NCBI GenBank assembly: GCA_013178155.1
Contig: JABLXH010000059.1
Coordinates: 1 to 37,094 of the forward strand
DNA: 37,094 nt
DNA from: Armatimonadota bacterium
GTDB lineage: Bacteria; Armatimonadota; Zipacnadia; Zipacnadales; UBA11051
Reading direction: 5' to 3'
A model generated the notes under the pieces. The model made no database searches. It worked only from the letters and a program-made list of their open reading frames with translations, and was not told the DNA's origin. Made by a program: the position numbers and the translations under genes. Numbering within the stretch: the stretch's first letter is position 1; every line of letters begins with the position of its first letter. Below are positions 7,042 through 16,035 of this stretch, one piece after another.

Positions 7042-8268
7042 GTGGATAGCACTCCCACACTTACCGTACATACCGTACAAGAGCTCACCACCCGCGTCCG
7101 GCTACTGCTGGAGCATGATGAGGTGCTGAAAGAGGTAGCGGTGCGCGGCGAGGTCTCAAACTTCAGCCGCCATTCGTCCGGGCACCTGTACTTCTCACTC
7201 AAGGACGATCGAGCAACGCTGAGTTGCGTCTGTTTCCGGGGTGCGGCTATTGGTCTGAAGTTCGAGCCGCAGGACGGCCAGAGCGTCATTGCGTACGGCA
7301 GCATCACCGTCTACGAGAAGCAGGGGCGGTATCAGCTCATGGTCCGCTTCATGCGCCCCGATGGCGTGGGCGACCTGGCGGCGGCGCTGGAAGCCCTCCG
7401 CAAGCGGCTAGACGAGGAAGGGTTGTTTGCCCCGGAGCGCAAACGCCCCCTGCCCCGTTTCCCGCGGGCCATTGGCCTGATTACTTCGCCCACTGGCGCC
7501 GCCGTCGAAGACATGAAGCGCATCATCGGCCAGCGGTACCCGCTGGCGCGAATCGTGGTCGTCCCGACCATCGTCCAGGGAGAAGCCGGGGCATCCAGCA
7601 TCGTCGCTTCCCTGCGGCGGGCCAACTGCCGCGACGACCTGGACGTGCTGATTGTGGGACGGGGCGGTGGCTCTCTGGAGGACCTCTGGTGCTTCAACGA
7701 GGAGAGCGTCGCCCGCGCTGTCTTCGCCAGCCGGCTGCCGGTCATCAGCGCGGTGGGCCATGAAACCGACACCACGATCTGCGACCTGGTGGCCGATGTC
7801 CGGGCCGCAACGCCCTCCAATGCCGCTGAACTGGTGGTTCCCGACCAGCAGGAACTGCGGCGCCATCTGCAGGCTCTCGGGCGTCACCTCGCGGCTGGTC
7901 TTGAGAAGCAGTTGACACGCTGGCGGCGAAGACTGGAGCAGGCAGCCCGGCATCCGCTGTTGCAGCGACCGGAGATGCTCCTGCACTCCTGGGTGCTGCG
8001 TCTGGACACTGCCGCCACCGGCCTGCTCGATGGCATCGAGAAGATCGTCGGCGCCCTGCGCGCGCAGTTGGATAAGGCCAGCGTGCGACTCGACGCACTC
8101 AGCCCGGTGGCCGTACTCGGACGCGGCTATGCCATCGTCCGCAGGCGCGAGGATGGGGCAATTGTGCGCCAGGTCGGACAGGTTTCACCCGGAATGGGTC
8201 TGACCATCACCGTCGCTGACGGTGACTTCGGGGCCCTGGTCCAGGGTCCTGACACCGCCGCCGTCTGA
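7042..8268 (+). CDS. xseA: Exodeoxyribonuclease VII large subunit
   Basis: XseA is the catalytic subunit of exonuclease VII, which degrades single-stranded DNA from both ends to oligonucleotides. The 408-residue protein has the N-terminal OB fold (VRGEVSNFSRHSSGHLYFSL) and the nuclease core with GLITSPTGAAVEDM, IVGRGGGSLEDLWCFN, SAVGHETDTTICDLVAD and RAATPSNAAELVVPD. A helical region that forms the contact with XseB follows, and it ends with the typical LGRGYAIV segment. GTG at 7042 has AGGAAAG upstream and gives the usual N-terminal length. The small subunit follows after 33 nt, so the enzyme is encoded as a unit. It is slightly shorter than the E. coli protein, which is common outside proteobacteria. 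Confidence 0.97.
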   Translation: MDSTPTLTVHTVQELTTRVRLLLEHDEVLKEVAVRGEVSNFSRHSSGHLYFSLKDDRATLSCVCFRGAAIGLKFEPQDGQSVIAYGSITVYEKQGRYQLMVRFMRPDGVGDLAAALEALRKRLDEEGLFAPERKRPLPRFPRAIGLITSPTGAAVEDMKRIIGQRYPLARIVVVPTIVQGEAGASSIVASLRRANCRDDLDVLIVGRGGGSLEDLWCFNEESVARAVFASRLPVISAVGHETDTTICDLVADVRAATPSNAAELVVPDQQELRRHLQALGRHLAAGLEKQLTRWRRRLEQAARHPLLQRPEMLLHSWVLRLDTAATGLLDGIEKIVGALRAQLDKASVRLDALSPVAVLGRGYAIVRRREDGAIVRQVGQVSPGMGLTITVADGDFGALVQGPDTAAV

Positions 8269-8301
8269 TTACCGCGCCGACAGCTTCGGGGAGTGTGACC
8301 T

Positions 8302-8547
8302 GTGGAAGACACCCAGAATCTGAGCTTTGAGGCCGCGCTTCAGCGTCTCGAGGAAATCGTCGCCAAGCTCGACGGTGGTGAACTCTCACTGGAGGAGGCT
8401 ATCGCCTGCTTCCAGGAGGGCAACCGATTGCGCGAGTACTGCGAACAGAAGCTCAAGGAGGCGACGTCTCAGGTAGAGGAGCTTCTGCCCGAGGCCGGTC
8501 CCGAGACTGCCGAGGAGATCAGTGGCGGCCTCTTCGGGGATGACTGA
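8302..8547 (+). CDS. xseB: Exodeoxyribonuclease VII small subunit
   Basis: This 81-residue protein has the full XseB signature: LSFEAALQRLEEIVAKLDGGELSLEEAIACFQEG followed by a helix (LREYCEQKLKEATSQVEELL) and an acidic tail. Several XseB copies form a coiled-coil stalk on each XseA and are needed for activity. GTG at 8302 gives the standard start. The gene follows xseA by 33 nt and its 3' end comes close to, or overlaps, the dxs start depending on the dxs start codon used. Confidence 0.95.
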   Translation: MEDTQNLSFEAALQRLEEIVAKLDGGELSLEEAIACFQEGNRLREYCEQKLKEATSQVEELLPEAGPETAEEISGGLFGDD

Positions 8548-8593
8548 CCCGGGAGGCCGGCAGCCGCGTCGGCCCCGTGGTCCTGAGCAAGAG

Positions 8594-10495
8594 ATGGCAC
8601 CCATACTGGACCGTATCAACAGCCCTGCTGACCTGAAGGCCCTCAGTCGCGACGAGCTGAGAGAACTGGCGCACGAGATCCGGCAGACCATCATCCGGAC
8701 GGTCTCCTGCACTGGTGGCCATCTTGCCCCTAACCTGGGCGCCGTGGAGCTCACCCTCGCCCTGCATCGGGTCTTTGACTCGCCCCGCGATAAGCTGATC
8801 TGGGACGTGGGGCACCAGTGCTATACCCACAAGCTGGTCACCGGTCGCCGCCAGGAGTTCGAGCGTATCCGGCAACAGGGAGGCCCTTCTGGCTTTCCGC
8901 GTAGATCGGAGAGTGAACACGACGTGTTCGGGGCGGGGCACGGCAGCACGTCCATATCGGCGGCACTGGGCTTCGCCACGGCGCGCGACCTGCGGGGCGG
9001 TAAAGAGCACGTGGTGGCGGTCATTGGAGATGGGGCGCTAACCGGCGGGATGGCGTTTGAGGCGCTGAACCACGCCGGTAGCCGCAGTATTGACTTGATT
9101 GTCGTGCTCAACGACAACGAGATGAGCATCAGCCCCAGTGTCGGTGCCGTGGCGGCGTACCTGTCGAGGGTCCGCGCGGGGCTAGTCGAACCTACGGTGC
9201 GACGGGCTCGCAGTGACATGAAGCGGATTCTGCACCGCATGCCGGGAGGCGAGACCATGCTGTTGGCCATGGATCGCCTGAGGGACGGCATGAAGCAGCT
9301 CGTCGTGCCCGGCATGCTCTTTGAGCAGCTTGGTTTCACCTACCTGGGACCCATTGACGGCCACGACCTGCAGGGCCTGCTTGACATGCTGGAACACGCC
9401 AAGCGGTTGCGGGGCCCCATCCTGCTGCACGTCCTGACCACCAAGGGCAAGGGTTACGACCCGGCCGAGTGCGACCCTCAGGGCTTTCACGGCACCCGCC
9501 CCTTTGATGTGGAGGACGGCACCTGTCTACCCAGCGAGGGTCCGCCGACCTACAGCCAGGTCTTCGGGGAAACCCTCTGCCGCCTGGCTCAGAGAGACCC
9601 GCGCATCGTCGCCATCTCGGCCGCTATGATTGTGGGCACCGGCCTGCAGCCCTTCCAGGAGCGTTTCCCCGAACGCTGCTTCGATGTCGGTATGGCGGAG
9701 GAGCACGCCGTCACCTTCGCCGCCGGCCTGGCGGCCTGTGGGTTCAGGCCGGTCGTGGCTATCTACTCCACCTTCCTGCAGCGGTCCTACGATCAGATAC
9801 TCCACGATGTCGCGTTGCAGCGACTGCCGGTCGTCTTCGCCCTCGATCGCGCCGGACTGGTGGGCGATGACGGGCCAACCCACCATGGCGTTTTCGACCT
9901 GAGCTACCTGCGCACCATCCCCGAGATGGTCATCATGGCACCGCGCGACGAGCGCCAACTGCGCGACATGCTGGCCACGGCTTTTACATGCAGTGGGCCA
10001 GCCGCCCTGCGCTACCCGCGCGGCCAGGGCCGGGGCCTGGACCTGACCGGCGAACCCGGTGTAGTGCCACTGGGACAGGCCGAGATCCTGCGCGAGGGCG
10101 CGGACATAAGCCTCCTGGCCGTCGGAACCACAGTGGCCGCCGTCGAAGAGGCAGCGCAGTTGCTCGCAGAACGCGGTCTGCAGGCCGCAGTGGTTGATAT
10201 GCGCTTCGTCAAGCCCATCGATGAGGACACCGTCCTGGCCTGCGCCGCCCGGGGCCCGATCGTGACCGTCGAGGAGAACGTCCTCGCGGGAGGCTTTGGC
10301 GCGGCTATCGTCGAACTGCTGCAAGACCGCGGGGTTTGCTGCCCGAGCGTCCGTCGTCTGGGGCTGGCCGATCGGTTCGTTGAGCACGGAGACACGGCAG
10401 TCTTGCGAACCCAGGCTGGCCTGGATGCAGCCAGTATCGCCGCCGCCGCCGAACGGCTCCTGACCGAGACAACACGGCCTGGACCGAGACGCTGA
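8594..10495 (+). CDS. dxs: 1-deoxy-D-xylulose-5-phosphate synthase
   Basis: DXS joins pyruvate and glyceraldehyde 3-phosphate with thiamine diphosphate, the first step of the MEP isoprenoid pathway. The 633-residue length is normal. Landmarks are CTGGHLAPNLG (His43), the DVGHQCYTHKLVTGR segment, the ThDP site GDGALTGGMAFEAL...LNDNEMSIS, the catalytic Glu in MAEEHAVTFAAG, and YSTFLQRSYDQILHDV with DRAGLVGDDGPTHHG. ATG at 8594 gives the usual start MAPILDRINSP. An in-frame ATG at 8540 would overlap xseB by 8 nt and add 18 poorly conserved residues; neither has a strong ribosome-binding site. In related operons ispA sits between xseB and dxs; it is missing here. Confidence 0.97.
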   Translation: MAPILDRINSPADLKALSRDELRELAHEIRQTIIRTVSCTGGHLAPNLGAVELTLALHRVFDSPRDKLIWDVGHQCYTHKLVTGRRQEFERIRQQGGPSGFPRRSESEHDVFGAGHGSTSISAALGFATARDLRGGKEHVVAVIGDGALTGGMAFEALNHAGSRSIDLIVVLNDNEMSISPSVGAVAAYLSRVRAGLVEPTVRRARSDMKRILHRMPGGETMLLAMDRLRDGMKQLVVPGMLFEQLGFTYLGPIDGHDLQGLLDMLEHAKRLRGPILLHVLTTKGKGYDPAECDPQGFHGTRPFDVEDGTCLPSEGPPTYSQVFGETLCRLAQRDPRIVAISAAMIVGTGLQPFQERFPERCFDVGMAEEHAVTFAAGLAACGFRPVVAIYSTFLQRSYDQILHDVALQRLPVVFALDRAGLVGDDGPTHHGVFDLSYLRTIPEMVIMAPRDERQLRDMLATAFTCSGPAALRYPRGQGRGLDLTGEPGVVPLGQAEILREGADISLLAVGTTVAAVEEAAQLLAERGLQAAVVDMRFVKPIDEDTVLACAARGPIVTVEENVLAGGFGAAIVELLQDRGVCCPSVRRLGLADRFVEHGDTAVLRTQAGLDAASIAAAAERLLTETTRPGPRR

Positions 10496-10526
10496 CACCG
10501 AGAGTGACCGAAGGAGCTGACACCTG

Positions 10527-12014
10527 GTGCGAAGGCATTTCTCTGCCTCGTTGGTACTTGCCCTCGTGGCTGCTGTGGCGGCCGGGAGTGTCTCGACTGC
10601 GCTGGCCCAGGCGACCGCCAGACCTGCCGAACGGGGTCAGCAGGCGGTTCGCGAAGGCCGTCTCGATGAGGCCATTAAATGCTTCCAGGAGGCGCTCAAG
10701 GCGGACCCCCGCAATGCGGGTCTGCATGCCTGGCTGGGCTCCACCTACCTCCAGCAAGGGGCTGTCTCAGAGGCCGAGAAAGCCCTCAAAGAGGCTCTGG
10801 CGCTGGATCCCAAGCTGGCTGCGGCGCACAACAACCTGGGCAACGTCTACTTCGGCCGCGGCCAACTGGAGTTGGCGGAGAAGAGCTATCTGCAGGCCAC
10901 GAAGCTTGACCCGAAATCCTTCGATGCCCACTACAACCTGGCGAACCTCTACCAGCGCATGGGCAAGCATGAGCCATCCTGGGTCTACTACACCCGGGCC
11001 TTGCTCATCAATCCCAACGATGTCGAGGCTCACATCGCCTTTGGGCGCGCCTTGCAGCAGATCGGTGAGGTGCAGAAGGCCATTCGGGAGTACGAGCTGG
11101 CGCGTCGGCTCCAGCCGGGCAACGTTCAGCTACTGAACACCCTGGGCCTGCTGTACACGAAAATCGGCCGTTACCAGGATGCCTATGACCGAAGCACAGA
11201 GGCTCTGAAATACGAGCCCAATTCCGTTGAGGGGCACATCGGCGCCGGAGTGGCGCTGTACCACCTGGGGAAGCTGGACGAGGCCGCCAGCCACTTCCAG
11301 GAAGCGCAGAAGCTCGACCCAGCCAATGCCGCCGCGCGGGACAACATGGGCCTGGTGCTGGCAGCCAAGGGGGACTTGCAGGGCGCCGAGGATATCTACC
11401 GCAAGGCCCTGGCTGAACGCCCCGAGGATCCGGTGGCCCTGCACAATCTGGCTTCGGTGTGCCTGAAAGCAGGGCGGACCGACGAGGCCGTTGAACTGCT
11501 GCGCAAGGCGGTCGCCGCCGACCCGAAGTTGGCCGAGGCTCAGGTCAATCTGGCGGTAGCTTTGGAGCAACAGGGGCAGGCCGACGCGGCTTTGGCCCAG
11601 TGGGAAGAGGCGGTGCGCCGGTGTCCCCGTTGCGCAGAGGCTCAGGCCGGCCTGGGGAAGGCCCTGTACGAGCGCAAGGACTACGGGGCGGCGTTGACGG
11701 CCTACCTACGCAGTCTGGAACTGAAGGAAGAGAATCCTCTGGCGCACAACGGTGCGGGGCTGATCTATCTGGCTCGCGACAACCTCGTCAGCGCCGGCAC
11801 CCACTTCAGGGCTGCCGTCCGGCAGGACCCCGGCTTTGCCGAGGCGATGAACAACCTCGGGGTCGTCCTCGAACGTGAGGGGAAGCGCTCTGAAGCCCTG
11901 CAGCACTATCAGAGGGCCCTGGAGATTGACCCGGAGTGTCAGCCGGCACGGGAGAATCTGCAACGACTCCAGGCGCCGACCGCACCGCCCGCCGACCGCA
12001 GCGGCACCGGATAG
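10527..12014 (+). CDS. Exported tetratricopeptide-repeat protein (13 TPRs)
   Basis: The product has 495 residues. Residues 1-28 form a Sec signal peptide (MRRHFSASLVLALVAAVAAG, cut near ALA-QA). From about residue 34 to 475 there are 13 back-to-back 34-residue TPR units with almost no gaps, each with the W/N-LG-Y-G-Y-A-F-A-P spacing, for example NNLGNVYFGRGQLELAEKSY. A short Pro-rich tail (PTAPPADRSGTG) ends the protein. No enzyme domain is present, so it is a superhelical scaffold outside the cytoplasm, with partners unknown. GTG at 10527 has GGAG upstream. It sits 31 nt after dxs and 3 nt before nadK, a place where tlyA is often found in comparable operons. The repeats themselves give no hint of a link with isoprenoid or NADP synthesis. 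Confidence 0.9.
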   Translation: MRRHFSASLVLALVAAVAAGSVSTALAQATARPAERGQQAVREGRLDEAIKCFQEALKADPRNAGLHAWLGSTYLQQGAVSEAEKALKEALALDPKLAAAHNNLGNVYFGRGQLELAEKSYLQATKLDPKSFDAHYNLANLYQRMGKHEPSWVYYTRALLINPNDVEAHIAFGRALQQIGEVQKAIREYELARRLQPGNVQLLNTLGLLYTKIGRYQDAYDRSTEALKYEPNSVEGHIGAGVALYHLGKLDEAASHFQEAQKLDPANAAARDNMGLVLAAKGDLQGAEDIYRKALAERPEDPVALHNLASVCLKAGRTDEAVELLRKAVAADPKLAEAQVNLAVALEQQGQADAALAQWEEAVRRCPRCAEAQAGLGKALYERKDYGAALTAYLRSLELKEENPLAHNGAGLIYLARDNLVSAGTHFRAAVRQDPGFAEAMNNLGVVLEREGKRSEALQHYQRALEIDPECQPARENLQRLQAPTAPPADRSGTG

Positions 12015-12017
12015 GCC

Positions 12018-12917
12018 GTGACTACCACCATGTCAGTCGCGCGGATGCAGCGCATTGGCTTGACAGTCGCCACGCACAAGCGGCGGGCGGTCGATTTCGC
12101 TGGCCCTCTCGTGGCACGCCTCGTGGAGCGAGGGATTGAGGTCCTGCTGGCTGACGGAGAGGATCAACTGCCAGCCCTGCCAGGGGCCAGCCCGGTCTCT
12201 CTGGTGGAATGCGTGGCCACCGATCTGGTTATCGCGCTGGGCGGCGACGGCACCCTCCTGCATGCAGCGCGCGCCGCAGCCCCCCAGGGAACACCGCTCC
12301 TGGGCGTGGACCTGGGCAGTTTCGGCTTCCTGGCCGCTGAAGACCCCGACTACCTGCTGGCGCACCTGGACGACGTACTCGCGCAGCGCTTTGAGATCGA
12401 GCCACGAATGCTGCTGGCCGCCAGCATCGCGAACCGGGACGCAGTGGCCTCAGAGTGGCTGCTGGCCTTCAACGACGTGGTCGTTAGCAGGGGACTGCAG
12501 GCGCGTCTGATCCGCCTGCGGACGACACTGGATGGCGTCCGTACCGCGACCTTCCCTGCGGACGGGCTGATCGTGGCTACCGCCACCGGCTCCACCGCCT
12601 ACAACATCTCGGCTGGCGGACCGATCCTGGACCCGCGGATGCCGGCGATGGTGCTGACCCCCATCTGCCCCCACACGCTCTACTCGCGTCCCCTTGTTGT
12701 GCCAGCCACGGTCGAGGTCGAGTTGGTCCTTGAGGACCGGGGGATGGGCGAGGAGCAGGCCCTGGTGACCGTGGACGGGCAGGACATGCATGTGCTGGGA
12801 AGCCATCAGCGCCTCGTGGTGCGACGGGCACCCTACGATGCCCGCCTCGTACGTCTACGCCCACTGGAGTTCTACGAGCGACTGCGTGAGAAGCTGCGCT
12901 GGGGTATGGAGCGCTAG
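12018..12917 (+). CDS. nadK: NAD kinase
   Basis: NadK phosphorylates NAD to NADP using ATP or polyphosphate. The 299-residue protein shows the family hallmarks: GGDG at 75-78 in VIALGGDGTLLHAAR, the LGSFGFLA stretch, the FNDVVVSR segment (usually NE; here ND), and the nucleotide-binding region DGLIVATATGSTAYNISAGGPI. The C-terminal strand ends normally after RLRPLEFYERLREKL. GTG at 12018 lies 3 nt after the TPR gene, implying translational coupling; an ATG at 12030 is an alternative. Position between dxs and recN matches the conserved order in Gram-positive and other Terrabacterial genomes, although argR is not present. Confidence 0.96.
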   Translation: MTTTMSVARMQRIGLTVATHKRRAVDFAGPLVARLVERGIEVLLADGEDQLPALPGASPVSLVECVATDLVIALGGDGTLLHAARAAAPQGTPLLGVDLGSFGFLAAEDPDYLLAHLDDVLAQRFEIEPRMLLAASIANRDAVASEWLLAFNDVVVSRGLQARLIRLRTTLDGVRTATFPADGLIVATATGSTAYNISAGGPILDPRMPAMVLTPICPHTLYSRPLVVPATVEVELVLEDRGMGEEQALVTVDGQDMHVLGSHQRLVVRRAPYDARLVRLRPLEFYERLREKLRWGMER

Positions 12918-12955
12918 CCTGAGCCTCCAGCGCACGCCGGGTTGGAGCTTTGGCC

Positions 12956-14722
12956 GTGCTTACCGAACTCACGATCCGCAACTTCGCCCTCATTGAGGAG
13001 CTATCGCTGTCACTGCCGCCCGGTTTCTCGGTGCTGACAGGGGAGACCGGCGCTGGCAAGTCGATCATCATTGACGCGCTTTCCGCGGCACTTGGCGAAC
13101 GGGTGAACGCGGAGCTGGTGCGGGGAGGCGCCGAGGCCGCCAGCGTGGACGCGGTGTTTGATGTGGCCAATAACCCCCGGGCCTTGGCAGCGCTGCAAGC
13201 CAATGGTCTGGCTGACGGCGACGACACCGTGGTGGTCTTGACCCGGCAGATCAGTGCGGGGCGCAGCCCGTGCCGCGTTAACGGACGCCCGGTCACCCTG
13301 GGCGTGCTGCAGGAAATCAGCCGCCATCTCGTGGACATCCACGGCCAGCACGAACACCAGGCCCTCATCCACGAGGAGAACCATCTGGAGTTCCTGGACC
13401 AGTCCGGCAGCACAGAGCACCGGGCTTTGCGCGACGCTTACGAGGCAGCCTATCAGGCCTACCACGACGCCCGCGTGGCGCTGGACGACCTGCGGGCCCG
13501 CGCCCGCGACCGCGCGCAGCGCCTGGATATCCTGCGCTACCAGGTGCAGGAGATCCAGGAAGCGGACCTTCGGGCTGGGGAGGAAGAGGAGCTACTGGGC
13601 GAGCGGCGGCGCCTGCAGTCTGTGGAAAGGCTGCGGGAGTGGGCCTCACAGGCACGGCGCTTGCTGGAGGGTGATGGGGACAACCCGGGTGCCGCCGCGG
13701 CGGTGCAGGAGGCTGCTGCTACCGTCTCGCGGCTGGTGGAGATTGATGGCACGCTCACCGACATCGGCCGCGAGCTGGTCGGCGCCGCCAACATCGTCAC
13801 CGAAGCCGAAAGCACCCTGCGACACTATGAGCAGGACCTGGAGGCTGAGCCTGAGCGTCTGGAATGGATCGAGCGTCGTCTGGACCTCTTCGCTCGTCTC
13901 CGCCGCAAGTATGGCGATACGCTGGCCGATGTGGTATCCTATGGCGAGGCGGCCGCTGCCGAGCTGGCAGAGTTGGAGAATGCCGAGGACGCCGAGGAGC
14001 GTCTGGCGGCCGAGGTGGAGCGAACGCGTCAGCAGGCAGGGGCGGCGGGTGTGCGGCTTAGCGCCTCGCGCAGGCAACTGGCAGAGCGTCTGGCCCAGCA
14101 GGTCTGCCAGACCGTGGCCACGCTGGGGATGCCGGCGGCGCAGTTTGTGGTGCAGCTCGACGCGACCGAAGACCCGGACGGACTGCCAGGTGCCGACGGC
14201 AGGCGGCTGCGAGCCGGTCGCCGGGGAACCGACACTTGCCGCTTCCTGCTTTCGGCGAACGCAGGCGAGGAGCCGCGACCGCTGGCGAAGGTTGCCTCCG
14301 GCGGCGAGCTCTCGCGGCTGATGTTGGCTTTCAAGTCGTTGTGCTCGCGGAGCGCAGAGATCCCGACGATCGTGTTCGACGAGATAGACGTTGGCATCGG
14401 CGGCCAGACGGCGCACCAGATCGGCGCACGGCTCAAGGAACTGGCCGCTCATGCTCAGGTGTTGTGTGTGACCCATCTGCCCCAGATCGCGGGGCTGGCA
14501 GACCACCAACTGGCCGTTGAGAAGGTCGTCGTTGACGGCCGGACGGTGGTCGCGGCCCGCGTGCTCGCACCGGACGAACGAGTGGAGGAGTTGGCGCGCA
14601 TGCTCGGCGCCGCGGAGGGCGACCAGGCCGCCCGCGAACACGCCGCCACGCTGCTTGGGCAGACCGCCGTCCCCCGCGCCAAAGGTCGTCGCGGCCCCGC
14701 ATCGCAAAGGACGTTGCCATGA
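12956..14722 (+). CDS. recN: DNA repair protein RecN
   Basis: RecN is an SMC-like ATPase that holds DNA ends together during double-strand break repair. The 588-residue protein has the N-terminal Walker A GETGAGKS (29-36), long coiled-coil arms rich in Glu, Arg and Ala in the middle, the ABC signature KVASGGELSRLMLAFK, and Walker B IPTIVFDEIDVGIGG with the following DH-type region LCVTHLPQIAGLAD. I chose GTG at 12956 because it gives MLTELTIRNFALIEEL, the usual RecN start, with GGAG eight bases upstream. A TTG at 12950 would leave only 2 nt to that site. Its stop overlaps the ferredoxin-like gene (ATGA), which couples a DNA repair gene to a metabolic enzyme set. Confidence 0.97.
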   Translation: MLTELTIRNFALIEELSLSLPPGFSVLTGETGAGKSIIIDALSAALGERVNAELVRGGAEAASVDAVFDVANNPRALAALQANGLADGDDTVVVLTRQISAGRSPCRVNGRPVTLGVLQEISRHLVDIHGQHEHQALIHEENHLEFLDQSGSTEHRALRDAYEAAYQAYHDARVALDDLRARARDRAQRLDILRYQVQEIQEADLRAGEEEELLGERRRLQSVERLREWASQARRLLEGDGDNPGAAAAVQEAAATVSRLVEIDGTLTDIGRELVGAANIVTEAESTLRHYEQDLEAEPERLEWIERRLDLFARLRRKYGDTLADVVSYGEAAAAELAELENAEDAEERLAAEVERTRQQAGAAGVRLSASRRQLAERLAQQVCQTVATLGMPAAQFVVQLDATEDPDGLPGADGRRLRAGRRGTDTCRFLLSANAGEEPRPLAKVASGGELSRLMLAFKSLCSRSAEIPTIVFDEIDVGIGGQTAHQIGARLKELAAHAQVLCVTHLPQIAGLADHQLAVEKVVVDGRTVVAARVLAPDERVEELARMLGAAEGDQAAREHAATLLGQTAVPRAKGRRGPASQRTLP

Positions 14723-14949
14723 TCAAGCTTGTGATTGACCGTGACCGCTGCAAGAGCTGCGGGCTCTGCGTCGCTGTGTGCCCGCGCCGAAACCTCCGTC
14801 TTTCCGAGAGTATCAACGAAGCTGGCTACCACCCCACCGAGCAGTGTGAAGAGGGTAAGTGTTCGGGCTGCGGCCTGTGTGCCCTCATGTGTCCGGACAT
14901 CGTCTTCAGTATTTACCGGGTCAGGGGAAGGGGGGAAAGCAATGAGTGA
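14719..14949 (+). CDS. korD: 2-oxoacid:ferredoxin oxidoreductase delta (ferredoxin-like) subunit
   Basis: This is a 76-residue ferredoxin-type protein with two 4Fe-4S motifs, CKSCGLCVAVCP (Cys 11, 14, 17, 21) and CSGCGLCALMCP (Cys 48, 51, 54, 58). It passes electrons from the thiamine-dependent core to ferredoxin. It starts in the recN stop (ATGA) and overlaps the alpha-subunit gene by 8 nt. The delta-alpha-beta-gamma order is the one found in bacterial and archaeal KOR/VOR operons. Substrate (2-oxoglutarate or branched-chain 2-oxoacid) cannot be decided from this subunit. Confidence 0.93.
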   Translation: MIKLVIDRDRCKSCGLCVAVCPRRNLRLSESINEAGYHPTEQCEEGKCSGCGLCALMCPDIVFSIYRVRGRGESNE

Positions 14950-15997
14950 ACGCGTGCTGATGAAGGGTAACGAGGCCTGCTGTCACGGCGCCATCGCCGG
15001 CGGCTGCCGGTATTTCTTCGGCTACCCGATCACGCCCCAGAACCAGATTCCCGAATACATGTCGCTGCACCTCCCCGAAGTCGGCGGGGTCTACCTGCAG
15101 GCAGAGAGCGAGGTGGCGGCCATCAACATGGTCTATGGCGCGGCGGCCACGGGAGTGCGGGTGATGACCAGTTCCTCCGGCCCCGGCGTCTCACTGATGC
15201 AGGAGGGCCTGTCCTACATGATAGGCTCCGAGCTCCCCTGCGTGGTCGTCAACATCGTGCGCGGGGGGCCGGGCCTGGGGAATATCGCCGCGGCCCAGTC
15301 CGACTATTTCCTGGCCACCCGGGGAGCCGGACACGGTGACGGCTCGGGGCTGACGATCGCGCCCTACAGCGTCCAGGAGATGCATGACCTCACGGCCCGT
15401 GCCTTTGATCTCGCCGAACGGTACCGGATGCCAGTGACGGTTCTGGGCGACGCCATCCTGGGGCAGATGGCCGAGCCCTGCCGTCTGGCGCCATGGGGCG
15501 AGGCGCCTCAGCCCGACCTGGACTGGGCCATCGGGGGCGCCCGCCACGGGCGTGAGCGGCGCATCATCAACTCGCTGTATGTGGCGCCTGAGGACCTGGA
15601 TGCCCACAACCGCCTCATCGCCAGCAGAGTGGAGCAGGCCTCCCGCGAGGTAACCGAATGGCAGGAGTATGGTCACGACGCCCCCGACCTGCTGCTCTGC
15701 GCCTATGGCATCTGCGCACGCGTTGCCGAGACCGTGGTTGACTGGGCAGGCGAGCAGGGCCTGAAGGTCCGCCTCTTGCGGCCGATCAGTCTCCTGCCGT
15801 TTCCCGTTGAGCCGCTTCGGAGCTGGGCCGAGCGTGTGCAGCAGATACTCGTCGTTGAGCTATCCTTGGGGCAGTTCGTCCAGGACGTGCGGCTGGCAGT
15901 CGAAGGGCGCTGTCCGGTACACCTGCAAGCCGCAACCGGCGGCGTCCTGTTGACACCCGAGGACGTCCTGGCTGAAGTGAAAAGCCTGATGAAGTGA
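14942..15997 (+). CDS. korA: 2-oxoacid:ferredoxin oxidoreductase alpha subunit (KorA/VorB type)
   Basis: The enzyme oxidatively decarboxylates a 2-oxoacid to an acyl-CoA and reduces ferredoxin; in reverse it can fix CO2. The 351-residue alpha subunit carries the pyrimidine-binding domain: LMKGNEACCHGAIAGGC, YFFGYPITPQNQIPEYM, LQAESEVAAINMVYGAAATG, TSSSGPGVSLMQEG and RGGPGLGNIAAAQSDYF. This pattern is the form often named VorB (3-methyl-2-oxobutanoate) or KorA (2-oxoglutarate). ATG at 14942 overlaps korD by 8 nt and has GGGGGAAAG upstream. The C-terminal half has the transketolase-like third domain. Sequence alone does not separate KOR from VOR here; the presence of a separate short delta subunit fits both. 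Confidence 0.94.
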   Translation: MSERVLMKGNEACCHGAIAGGCRYFFGYPITPQNQIPEYMSLHLPEVGGVYLQAESEVAAINMVYGAAATGVRVMTSSSGPGVSLMQEGLSYMIGSELPCVVVNIVRGGPGLGNIAAAQSDYFLATRGAGHGDGSGLTIAPYSVQEMHDLTARAFDLAERYRMPVTVLGDAILGQMAEPCRLAPWGEAPQPDLDWAIGGARHGRERRIINSLYVAPEDLDAHNRLIASRVEQASREVTEWQEYGHDAPDLLLCAYGICARVAETVVDWAGEQGLKVRLLRPISLLPFPVEPLRSWAERVQQILVVELSLGQFVQDVRLAVEGRCPVHLQAATGGVLLTPEDVLAEVKSLMK

Positions 15998-16035
15998 GAG
16001 GCGGCCAGGCAACCGGCCGCGGAAGGCAAGAGACC

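Noticed and set aside
9527-10498. Minus-strand open frame of 323 codons inside dxs
   Set aside because: dxs covers the region with all conserved motifs. The antisense frame results from codon bias at third positions.
13646-14707. Minus-strand open frame of 353 codons inside recN
   Set aside because: recN is complete with Walker A, Walker B and signature motifs, and the antisense product has no recognisable domain or start signal.
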